A stretch of 64,000 bases of DNA from Vicinamibacterales bacterium (lineage in GTDB: Bacteria; Acidobacteriota; Vicinamibacteria; Vicinamibacterales; UBA2999): contig JBAZYO010000006.1 in the NCBI GenBank assembly GCA_041659285.1, positions 124,001-188,000 of the forward strand, written 5' to 3'. Under the pieces are notes generated by a model. The model did no database searches. It saw nothing but the letters and a program-made list of their open reading frames with translations, and was not told where the DNA came from. Below, piece by piece: positions 40,063 to 47,189 of the stretch. Position 1 is the stretch's first letter. Each line of letters starts with the position of its first letter. Made by a program: the position numbers and the translations under genes.

Positions 40063-41282
40063 GCGACCGGCGACGCCGGCGGCTGCGAGCGTTGGCGCTT
40101 GCCGGCGGCGCTGCGGGCGGGATAGTTCACGAGTTCCGCCGGCACCGAGTTATCGCCCGCCTCGCGCGCGGTCGACAGCTCCAGCGTGCGCGGGACCGCG
40201 TGCTCGCGGAAGAACGGGCCGCCCAGGATGTCGTAATGCATGTTGCGGCGCTTGGCGACGAAACCGGCGTCCTCGGCATTGCGAACAATCTCGACTTCGT
40301 CCATGCAGTAGCTGGCCCCGGCCGCCCGCACGACGTTCTCCTCGATCATCACGCTGCCCATGTCGTTGGCGCCGAACGCGAGGCTCAACTGGCCGACCTT
40401 GCCGCCCTGGGTGACCCACGACGCCTGCATGTTGTCGAAGTTGTCGAGGAACAGGCGCGAGATCGCCAGCGTGCGGAGGTACTCGATGCCGGTGGCTTCG
40501 ACGCCGCCGCGCTCGGTATGCTCCGGTTGATAGCTCCAGGCGATGAACGCGGTGAAGCCGCCGGTCTCGTCCTGCACGGCGCGCAGCCGCGCCATGTGCT
40601 CGATGCGCTCTTCGTCCGTCTCAACGGTGCCGTACATCATCGTCGCGGTGGTCCGCAGGCCGGCCCGGTGCGCGTGACGCATGACCTCCAGCCACTCGTC
40701 GGCGCTGGCCTTATTGAAGCAGTTGAGCAACTTGCGGACGCGGTCCACCAGGATCTCGGCGCCGCCACCAGGGATGCTGTCGAGGCCGGCGGCAATCAGC
40801 CGGCTGATCACCTCGGGCACGGGCAGCTTCGACATCCGCGACAGGTGGAGCACTTCCGGCGGCGACAGCGCGTGCAGCTTGAAATCCGGGAAGCGCTGCT
40901 TCACCGAGCGGAACAGGTCCTCGTACCACGCGATCGGCAGGTCGGGATTGTGGCCGCCCTGCAGCAGCAACTGGATGCCGCCGAGCGCCTGCGTCTCTTC
41001 GATCTTCCGCGCGATCTCGTCGAAGCCCAGCACGTAGCCGTCGCCGTGGCCGACCTCGCGATAGAACGCGCAGAAGTTGCACCGCGCCACGCACACGTTC
41101 GTGTAGTTGACGTTGCGATCGATGATGTAGGTGACCAGGCCTTCGGGATGCCGGCGCCGCCGCACGCCGTCGGCCATGCGGCCCAGCCAGTAGGTGGGCG
41201 CGTGGCGATACAGCTGCAGCGCCTCGTCTGCGGTGAGACGGCCACCCGACTCGATTCGCTGCTCGAACGCCTTGAGATCCAT
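40059..41282 (-). CDS. mqnC: Dehypoxanthine futalosine cyclase MqnC
   Basis: Radical SAM enzyme that forms the bicyclic ring of the menaquinone precursor. 407 residues. The 4Fe-4S motif is in YTNVCVARCNFCAFYR. ILLQGGHNPDLPIAWYEDLF, AGLDSIPGGGAEILVDRVR and FTAFIAWSYQPEHTE are MqnC-specific. Some 30 C-terminal residues are basic and low in complexity. It overlaps mqnX by four bases and follows mqnA by two. Confidence 0.96.
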   Translation of the reverse strand: MDLKAFEQRIESGGRLTADEALQLYRHAPTYWLGRMADGVRRRRHPEGLVTYIIDRNVNYTNVCVARCNFCAFYREVGHGDGYVLGFDEIARKIEETQALGGIQLLLQGGHNPDLPIAWYEDLFRSVKQRFPDFKLHALSPPEVLHLSRMSKLPVPEVISRLIAAGLDSIPGGGAEILVDRVRKLLNCFNKASADEWLEVMRHAHRAGLRTTATMMYGTVETDEERIEHMARLRAVQDETGGFTAFIAWSYQPEHTERGGVEATGIEYLRTLAISRLFLDNFDNMQASWVTQGGKVGQLSLAFGANDMGSVMIEENVVRAAGASYCMDEVEIVRNAEDAGFVAKRRNMHYDILGGPFFREHAVPRTLELSTAREAGDNSVPAELVNYPARSAAGKRQRSQPPASPVA

Positions 41283-41284
41283 GT

Positions 41285-42082
41285 CTATGGGTAGAAGTTG
41301 AGCGGCTTGAGGGCGGGGGCTAATCCCAGTTCGACGCCCAGTTCGTGGAAGCGCCGCAACCCGGCGGCTTCGCGCTCGCCTAATCCATTCTTGAGATTAT
41401 CACGCAGATACCGCAACGCCCGCCCGGCGCGGCCGGCGTCGCCCTGGCCGGCCTCGTCCGCGATTCGCGACAGGTTGGCCACGCCGTGGTCACGGGCCGC
41501 CCGCAACGCGGCGCACTGCCCGGGCGATGCCGCGCCCTGGCGGCCGGTCCACATGGCGTACACGAACGGCAGGCCCGTGAGGGCGTCCCACTCGCCGCCC
41601 AGGTCGATCTTGAGCAGGCCGCGCGCGTCGGCGTCGATGGCCATCGCGGGGTCGCCAATCACCAGGGCGGCATCGGCGCGGGCCAGCATGGCGGTCACGT
41701 CCGGTTCGGCGGGCGTGAAGGCCGGGGCAATGCCCCACCGCTTGGCGCACAGGATGCGGGTCAGCGCCACCGAGGTCCGCGAACTCAGGTCGAGAGCCAT
41801 GGTCTCGACCTGGTCGATCGGCTTCTTCGAGAACACGGCGACGGAGGCGACGTCGCCTTCGGACGCAATCGAGACGCCCGGCACCATCCAGTAGTCCTCG
41901 GCGCCCCGCAGGTATTCGATTGCGGGAATCAGGCCGAGGTCCACCGCGCCCTCGTGCAGCAGCGTCGCGCACTTCGCCGGCACGTCGAAGCGAACGTCGA
42001 ACTGATCGGGATGGGCGTCGAGGCCATACACGAGCGGCTTCGTATTGAGGTACGACACCGCGCCCAGGCGGAGCCGGGTCAT
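41285..42082 (-). CDS. mqnA: Chorismate dehydratase MqnA
   Basis: First futalosine-pathway step, chorismate to 3-enolpyruvylbenzoate. 265 residues with a periplasmic-binding-protein-like fold. RLGAVSYLNTKPLVYGL, VDLGLIPAIEYLRG, DLSSRTSVALTRILC and GLPFVYAMWTGR are diagnostic. Start overlaps the mqnE-like stop (ATGA). Confidence 0.94.
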   Translation of the reverse strand: MTRLRLGAVSYLNTKPLVYGLDAHPDQFDVRFDVPAKCATLLHEGAVDLGLIPAIEYLRGAEDYWMVPGVSIASEGDVASVAVFSKKPIDQVETMALDLSSRTSVALTRILCAKRWGIAPAFTPAEPDVTAMLARADAALVIGDPAMAIDADARGLLKIDLGGEWDALTGLPFVYAMWTGRQGAASPGQCAALRAARDHGVANLSRIADEAGQGDAGRAGRALRYLRDNLKNGLGEREAAGLRRFHELGVELGLAPALKPLNFYP

Positions 42083-43014
42083 GCGCCCGTATTCCGTTCG
42101 CGCGGTTGAAAACCCGCCGCCGTGATGTTGCGCATGACGTCTTCAACGGAGGAGCGGCGGCGGCCCAACGATTCGTCGTTCACGACCGACACGCGATCGA
42201 GGTCGTTGGCGCCAAACGTCAGCGCCACCTGCGCCAGCTTCGGCCCGTACTGCGACCAATCCACTTGCACGTTCGGCACGCCGGGGAGGGCCAGCCTCGC
42301 CATCGCCACGGCGCGCACATCGTCGTAGCCCGTGGTCGGGACGGTGACCGACTGTTCGCGAGAGAGCGGTGCAATCGTGGTCAGCCAGGGAAACCTGGCG
42401 GCCAGCGCGCGCACCTGGATCAACATCGGGGTGCGCTCCACACCGCCGGGCTTCTGGAGCGACAGACAGCCGACCTTCAACCCCGCGTCCTGGCACGCCT
42501 GCAGCACGGCCCCGGCGTCGGCCAGGCGGTCGAGCGGCGCCTCGACCATGGCGTCGAGCCCGGCGCGCTTCAGCTGCGTCAGCACCTCTGCCAGGTCGCC
42601 CCAGCTTCGATCGACGATGTCGGCGAGCGAGAACCCGGTCACCAGGCAGCTCCCGGCGCCCGCCTTGACCTGCTCGACGAGCGCGATTGTCTCGGACAGT
42701 GTGGCCGGCATTTGGCAGATGCGAACTTCCCCCGCACCTGTTGCACCCGACGCACCTGAGGCATCCGCCTCCGCTCGCGAAATTTCCGGCGAGCTATGGC
42801 GAGACCTCGCCGTAGCGGCCTCCGGCCGCGAAGGCGGGCCCGATATTTCTTCCACCCGGACAAACGTCACGACGTCGCCGACGCGGGCGCGGCGGACCTC
42901 GTCGGCGAGCATGCCCAGCGACAGCACGTCCGCCGACGCCAGTTCGTCCAGTTCTGCAGGCGTCAACGCCTCGCCGGCGCGGGCCCGGTCGGCAATTGCC
43001 AAGTTGATGTTCAC
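42079..43014 (-). CDS. MqnE/MqnC-like protein lacking the radical SAM cysteines
   Basis: 311 residues. The N-terminus (DVLSLGMLADEVRRARVGDV) and C-terminus (PKLAQVALTFGANDLDRV, SSVEDVMRNITAAGF) match the MqnE/MqnC/CofH family. Where the family has NYTNVC..C..C there is instead VTFVRVEEI and about 40 residues of Ser/Ala/Arg/Gly-rich filler. It has only isolated Cys, so cannot hold the usual 4Fe-4S cluster. Reading frame and four-base overlaps with both neighbours are intact, arguing against a dead gene. It could be a partner subunit, a repurposed barrel or early decay of aminofutalosine synthase. Confidence 0.8.
   Translation of the reverse strand: MNINLAIADRARAGEALTPAELDELASADVLSLGMLADEVRRARVGDVVTFVRVEEISGPPSRPEAATARSRHSSPEISRAEADASGASGATGAGEVRICQMPATLSETIALVEQVKAGAGSCLVTGFSLADIVDRSWGDLAEVLTQLKRAGLDAMVEAPLDRLADAGAVLQACQDAGLKVGCLSLQKPGGVERTPMLIQVRALAARFPWLTTIAPLSREQSVTVPTTGYDDVRAVAMARLALPGVPNVQVDWSQYGPKLAQVALTFGANDLDRVSVVNDESLGRRRSSVEDVMRNITAAGFQPRERNTGA
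42793..42816. repeat. Palindrome inside the mqnE-like gene
   Basis: GCTATGGCGAG-ACC-TCGCCGTAGC (one wobble position) sits in the filler segment of the mqnE-like gene, with further GC-rich inverted pieces either side. Confidence 0.6.
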
Positions 43015-43937
43015 GGCTGGTGTCCCATCAGTTCCACAATCCTCGTCGCCAGCGCCAGCGCGGCGCGGCCCTGCTCGCCGGTCACCGCCGGCGCGCGGCC
43101 GTCGCGCACGGCGCCCAGAAAGTCTTCCAGCTCACCCTTGAGCGGCTCGTCGCCGGGCACTTCCAGCTTGCCGCCGCCGATCTTGGGCAGGCCGGTGGGC
43201 TGCGGCACCAGGCGCCACATCTCCACCTCGCGGGCCGCGGTGTCGATCGACACGTACGCGTCCTGCTGGAAGAAGCGAATCTTGCGGACCGGCTCGCGGC
43301 TGATCCGGCTGGCGGTGAGGTTGGCGATGCAGCCGTTGGCGAAACGCAGGCGCGCATTCGCGATGTCGATGCGCGGCGTCAGCACCGGCACGCCCACCGC
43401 CTCCACCCCTTCGACCTCGCTGGGCACCAGGCTCAGGATCAGGTCGATGTCGTGGATCATCAGGTCCAGCACCACGTCGATGTCGAGGCTGCGATCCGGG
43501 AACTGGCCGAGCCGGTGCACCTCGATGAAGCGCGGGTCCTTGATGTGCGGGCGCGCCGCCACCACCGCCGGGTTGAAGCGTTCGCTGTGGCCCACCGCGA
43601 ACACCACGCCCGCCTTGCGGGCCGCGGCAATCAACGCGTCGGCTTCGGCAATGGTCTGCGTCACCGGCTTCTCGACCAGCGTGTGCACGCCCGCCTCAAT
43701 CAACCGCATGGCGATGGCGGCATGGCGCTCGGTCGGCACCGCGACCACGGCGACGTCGATCTTGCCCGGCACCTCCCGCACGTCGGCATAGGCGGTGGTC
43801 CCGCGCTCCGCCGCGATCTGGCCGGCGCGCTCCTGATTGGTGTCGACCACGCCGGCGAGCGTCACGCCCGGCATCGACGCCAGGATGCGCGCGTGGTGCC
43901 TGCCGAGGTGTCCCACGCCGATTACGACCGCCCTCAT
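43011..43937 (-). CDS. Gfo/Idh/MocA family oxidoreductase
   Basis: NAD(P)-dependent sugar oxidoreductase. 308 residues. Rossmann start AVVIGVGHLGRHHARIL, the EKP motif in HTLVEKPVTQT, and the conserved DLMIHDIDLILSLV. Between lpxI and the mqn genes, it may be a UDP-GlcNAc 3-dehydrogenase (GnnA), which with an aminotransferase gives 3-amino lipid A. No aminotransferase is adjacent, so this is tentative. LVPSEVEG within it matches a known repeat-type peptide but fits the family length. Confidence 0.85.
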   Translation of the reverse strand: MRAVVIGVGHLGRHHARILASMPGVTLAGVVDTNQERAGQIAAERGTTAYADVREVPGKIDVAVVAVPTERHAAIAMRLIEAGVHTLVEKPVTQTIAEADALIAAARKAGVVFAVGHSERFNPAVVAARPHIKDPRFIEVHRLGQFPDRSLDIDVVLDLMIHDIDLILSLVPSEVEGVEAVGVPVLTPRIDIANARLRFANGCIANLTASRISREPVRKIRFFQQDAYVSIDTAAREVEMWRLVPQPTGLPKIGGGKLEVPGDEPLKGELEDFLGAVRDGRAPAVTGEQGRAALALATRIVELMGHQP

Positions 43938-44782
43938 CGCCCGCCTCCGCTATCGCTTCGGCGCGACAGGCTCCTGCCGACGATAGCAATGCCGGCTTCA
44001 TTCGCCGACGCGAAGAACGCGTCCCGGTCGAAGATCAAGGCGCGGCCGGCGTCGAGCGACAGCACCTTGGCCCCGGCCACGCGCATCGCCTGGATGGTGG
44101 CGAGGCCGACGATCGGCACGTCGAAGCGCATGTCCTGGTTCGGCTTGGCCACCTTGATGATAGCGACCCCGTCGCCGGCGAGGTGCCCGGCCCGGCCGAT
44201 GGTTTCGTCGGTGCCTTCCATGGCCTCCACCGCCACCACCGCCTGGTGCTTCACCGCGATGGTCTGGCCGATGTCGAGGCCGGCAATCGCGTCGGCCATG
44301 CGATAGCCGAACTCGAGGTCCTTGCGCTCGTTCTCGGTCGGCGCGCGCTTGCTCAACTGGCCCGCGCCGGCCAGCAGCGGCTCCAGGAACGCCGTGGAGT
44401 TGATCAGCTCAACGCCGTGCTCGCGCATCAGGTCGGCCACGGCGGCGATCAGCGCGTCCGTGTTCATCGCCTTGACCCGCGACAGCAGCGACATGGCCGT
44501 CATGTCGGGCACGAAGCCGCCGAAAATCTTGATGTGCTTGACCTGGCCGGCCATTACCGCCTGTGTCAGGCCGGCGTCCTTGAGGATCTTGAGAAAGGTG
44601 CCCAACTGGCCGATGGAGATCCAGTGCACCACGGCCTTGGGCTCGCGGGCGGCCGCCTCATCGAGCTCAGTCGACGCTTCTTCCTTGAGGGCAATGATGG
44701 TGACGTCGTAGCCGAGGGAGCGCGCGGCGTCGAGCACCAGGAACGGGAACCGCCCGTTCCCCGCAATAAGGCCGATCTTCAT
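43934..44782 (-). CDS. lpxI: UDP-2,3-diacylglucosamine diphosphatase LpxI
   Basis: Hydrolyses UDP-2,3-diacylglucosamine to lipid X, replacing LpxH. 282 residues. KIGLIAGNGRFPFLVLDAA, AVMAGQVKHIKIF, DIGQTIAVKHQAVVAVEAMEG, GTDETIGRAG and FDVPIVGLATIQ are LpxI hallmarks. Overlaps both neighbours by one to four bases. Confidence 0.95.
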   Translation of the reverse strand: MKIGLIAGNGRFPFLVLDAARSLGYDVTIIALKEEASTELDEAAAREPKAVVHWISIGQLGTFLKILKDAGLTQAVMAGQVKHIKIFGGFVPDMTAMSLLSRVKAMNTDALIAAVADLMREHGVELINSTAFLEPLLAGAGQLSKRAPTENERKDLEFGYRMADAIAGLDIGQTIAVKHQAVVAVEAMEGTDETIGRAGHLAGDGVAIIKVAKPNQDMRFDVPIVGLATIQAMRVAGAKVLSLDAGRALIFDRDAFFASANEAGIAIVGRSLSRRSDSGGGR

Positions 44783-46032
44783 CAGTCTTCGCCGGACTCT
44801 TCCGCCTTCTTGCCGGCGCGGCGCAAAATGACGCCGCGCGACGCCGTGCGGATGAACTGCACGAGGTTCTCGACTTCGGGACAGGCCAGGGCCGGATCCG
44901 TCTCGATGCGGGCCAGGGCCTGGGACGTATTGAGCTTCGACTGCGTCAGGTAGCGGTAGGCGGCACGCAGCTTCTTCAGGGAGTCGTCGGTGAAGCCGCG
45001 GCGGCGCAGGCCGATCAGGTTGAGGCCGAACACGCGTGCCGGCCGGCTGCCCACCGTGCGCCCGTACGGCAGCGCGTCCTTGGTGATCACCGAATAACCG
45101 CCGATGAACGCGTAGGGCCCGACCCGGCAGAACTGGTGCACCGCCGACCCGGCGCTGACGTTGACGAAGTCCGACACCGAGACGTGGCCGCCGAGCGTCG
45201 CATGCGGCCCGAAGATGGTCTCGTTGCCGACGTGGCAGTCGTGCGCCACGTGCACGTAGTTCATGAACAGGTTGCGGTCGCCGATGGTCGTCACGCCGCC
45301 GCCGCCGGCGGTGCCGCGGTGGATGGTGACGAACTCGCGGAAGATGTTGTTCTGGCCGATCACCAGGCGGGTGTCTTCGCCGCGGTACTTCAGGTCCTGC
45401 GGCGGCAGGCCAATCGAGGCGAACGGATAGATCTCGGTGCCGTCGCCGATGGTGGTGTTGCCGTCGATGACGGCCGAGGCGCCGATCTTGCAGTTGCGGC
45501 CGATGCGCACCTTGGGACCGATGGTGGCAAAGGCATCGACCGTGGTGCCGGCGCCGACCTCGGCGCCCTCGTGCACGCGCGCCGACGGATCGATCTGGGC
45601 GCCGGGCGTGAGCATCAGGAGCAGCTCGGCCTCGGCGACGGTCTGCCCGTCCACTTCAGCCACGGCCGCGGCGCGAACCAGCGAGCCCGTGGGTTCGGCG
45701 AGCGTGACGGTGAGTTTGAGGCGGTCCCCCGGCACGACCTGCCGGCGGAACTTGGCGCCATCGACGCCGCGCAGGTGGACCCGCGACGTCGCATAGGCGC
45801 CGCCGCGATCGAGCAGCAGCGCCGCGGCGACCTGCGTCAGCGCTTCGATCATGAGCACCGCGGGCATCAGGGGCTTGCCCGGGAAGTGGCCCTGGAAGAA
45901 GTCTTCGTTGACGGTGACGTTCTTGACCGCCACCATCCGCTTTCCCGGCTCATGCTCGTCGATGCTGTCGACGAGGAGCGAGGGAAAGCGATGGTTCAGG
46001 CGATCGAGAACCGCGGGGAATCCGGCAATCAC
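44782..46032 (-). CDS. FabZ-LpxA fusion protein
   Basis: One 416-residue protein carries two complete domains. Residues about 1-145 are the FabZ hot-dog dehydratase with catalytic His49 (GHFPGKPLMP) and Glu63 (LMIEALTQ). From about 155 it is the LpxA left-handed beta helix with FREFVTIHRGT, the catalytic His in HVAHDCHVGNE, and the C-terminal helical FGLNLIGLRRRGF. It supplies 3-hydroxyacyl-ACP chemistry for elongation and the first lipid A acylation. GTG 46032 overlaps the skp stop (GTGA). lpxD, which often lies here, is missing. Confidence 0.94.
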   Translation of the reverse strand: MIAGFPAVLDRLNHRFPSLLVDSIDEHEPGKRMVAVKNVTVNEDFFQGHFPGKPLMPAVLMIEALTQVAAALLLDRGGAYATSRVHLRGVDGAKFRRQVVPGDRLKLTVTLAEPTGSLVRAAAVAEVDGQTVAEAELLLMLTPGAQIDPSARVHEGAEVGAGTTVDAFATIGPKVRIGRNCKIGASAVIDGNTTIGDGTEIYPFASIGLPPQDLKYRGEDTRLVIGQNNIFREFVTIHRGTAGGGGVTTIGDRNLFMNYVHVAHDCHVGNETIFGPHATLGGHVSVSDFVNVSAGSAVHQFCRVGPYAFIGGYSVITKDALPYGRTVGSRPARVFGLNLIGLRRRGFTDDSLKKLRAAYRYLTQSKLNTSQALARIETDPALACPEVENLVQFIRTASRGVILRRAGKKAEESGED

Positions 46033-46706
46033 CGGCCGGGCGGCTTGGTGGGCGCAGCCGGCTTCGCCGTGACGGGCTTGGCCGAATCGAGCTTCTTGAT
46101 GATTTCGCTCGAGATGTCGAGAGCGGCATCCGCCCACACCAGGCCGGCGTCAGGGCCGTTGAAGATGAACTGCAGGCCCATCTCCTGGGCCACCACCTGG
46201 AGGACCGGTTCGAGGCGCTGCTGGAACTCGTTCTGCAGCGCCTGCTGCAGTTCCTGCACTTCGGCCTGCGCGTCCTGCGTGAAGCGCTGCACTTCGACGT
46301 TGATCTTCTCGATCTGCTTCTGCAGATCGGCCGCCGCCGACGCACTCATGACCGAGCCTTCTTTTTCGAGCTTGGCCTGGAGGGTGGTCAGCTGCTGCTG
46401 CTTGTTGGTCAGCTCGGCCGCCTTCTTCTGCTGGAGCGCCTGGATGCGGGTGGTCGCGACGCGGCCGTCGGCCGATTCGTTGGCGATCCGCTGCAGCACG
46501 ACGTACGCGACCTTGGCACCCTGCGGGAACGGGCGCGGCGCGGGCGGCTGGGCCGGCGTCGGCGCGGGCGCCTGGGGGGCCGCCGCGGCCGGAGCCGGGG
46601 CCGGGGCCGGAGCCGCAGGCTTGGCCGGGGCCGCCGGGGCCTGGGCGAACGAGGGAGACGCGGTCAGCACCATGCTGAGCGCAACAACGACAGCAAAAAC
46701 TCTCAT
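46029..46706 (-). CDS. OmpH/Skp-like periplasmic chaperone
   Basis: Holdase for unfolded outer-membrane proteins. 225 residues. Signal peptide (AVVVALSMVLTASPSFAQA), an unusual Ala/Pro-rich stretch of about 35 residues, then the Skp start AKVAYVVLQRIANESADGR and a long coiled coil (about 95-180). A TAAAAT promoter element lies upstream. It begins the lpx/mqn train. Confidence 0.88.
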   Translation of the reverse strand: MRVFAVVVALSMVLTASPSFAQAPAAPAKPAAPAPAPAPAAAAPQAPAPTPAQPPAPRPFPQGAKVAYVVLQRIANESADGRVATTRIQALQQKKAAELTNKQQQLTTLQAKLEKEGSVMSASAAADLQKQIEKINVEVQRFTQDAQAEVQELQQALQNEFQQRLEPVLQVVAQEMGLQFIFNGPDAGLVWADAALDISSEIIKKLDSAKPVTAKPAAPTKPPGR

Positions 46707-46743
46707 TACAAAGGTCCTTTCAGGGCGTAACGCTAAGCCGGAG

Positions 46744-46749
46744 ATTTTA
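46744..46749 (-). promoter_or_regulatory. Putative extended -10 (TGTAAAAT) of the skp-lpx-mqn operon
   Basis: Minus-strand TAAAAT preceded by TG, about 37 bases before the skp ATG. An AAGGA box lies just before the start codon. Confidence 0.45.
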
Positions 46750-46751
46750 CA

Positions 46752-47165
46752 CTACTTGTGTTCGACCTTGATTTCGTAGGGTACCGACGCGGTGAGGCTC
46801 CCCACGTCGTAAATCCGGACGCACAGGCTCCCCGACAACGTCGTGACCGTGCCCGTAATCACGCTGGTCACCACGGCCCGGTCGTTGGCCAGCACGATCG
46901 TGCACGTGGATCCGCTCAGGGTGCCCATGCTCAAGCCGATCAGGTCCGGCGGGGTCTCACCGAGCGAGGTCAGCGTCGCCGTCACGGAGCCGGTGGCGCT
47001 CGTGTAGAACGTGTGGGTGGCCGCGCCGTTGATGTTCACGGTGCCCGAAAACGTCTCCGTCACCGTCACCGGGTCCGGCGTGGTCGGGATGTCGGCGATG
47101 TCGCCCGAACAGGCCCCGGCGAACATCAGGGGCAATACCAACACGACGAACTTGAATGCACGCAT
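46752..47165 (-). CDS. Small lipoprotein between bamA and skp, function unknown
   Basis: 137 residues. A signal peptide ends in a lipobox (LMFAGAC), so it is a lipoprotein, probably with its beta-rich domain in the periplasm or at the cell surface. The Thr/Ser/Gly-rich sequence (FSGTVNINGAATHTFYTSA, SLCVRIYDVG) recalls pre-peptidase C-terminal beta sandwiches. Two Cys in the mature part may form a disulfide. The location suggests an envelope or Bam-linked role, but I do not recognise a named family. Confidence 0.8.
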   Translation of the reverse strand: MRAFKFVVLVLPLMFAGACSGDIADIPTTPDPVTVTETFSGTVNINGAATHTFYTSATGSVTATLTSLGETPPDLIGLSMGTLSGSTCTIVLANDRAVVTSVITGTVTTLSGSLCVRIYDVGSLTASVPYEIKVEHK

Positions 47166-47189
47166 GAGATTCCTTGGTACCGATCCGGG

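Noticed and set aside
42079..43014. Calling this gene mqnE outright
   Set aside because: The radical SAM cysteine motif is absent, so aminofutalosine synthase activity cannot be claimed.
42079..43014. Calling this gene a pseudogene
   Set aside because: The frame is complete, shares four-base overlaps with both neighbours and keeps conserved terminal regions.
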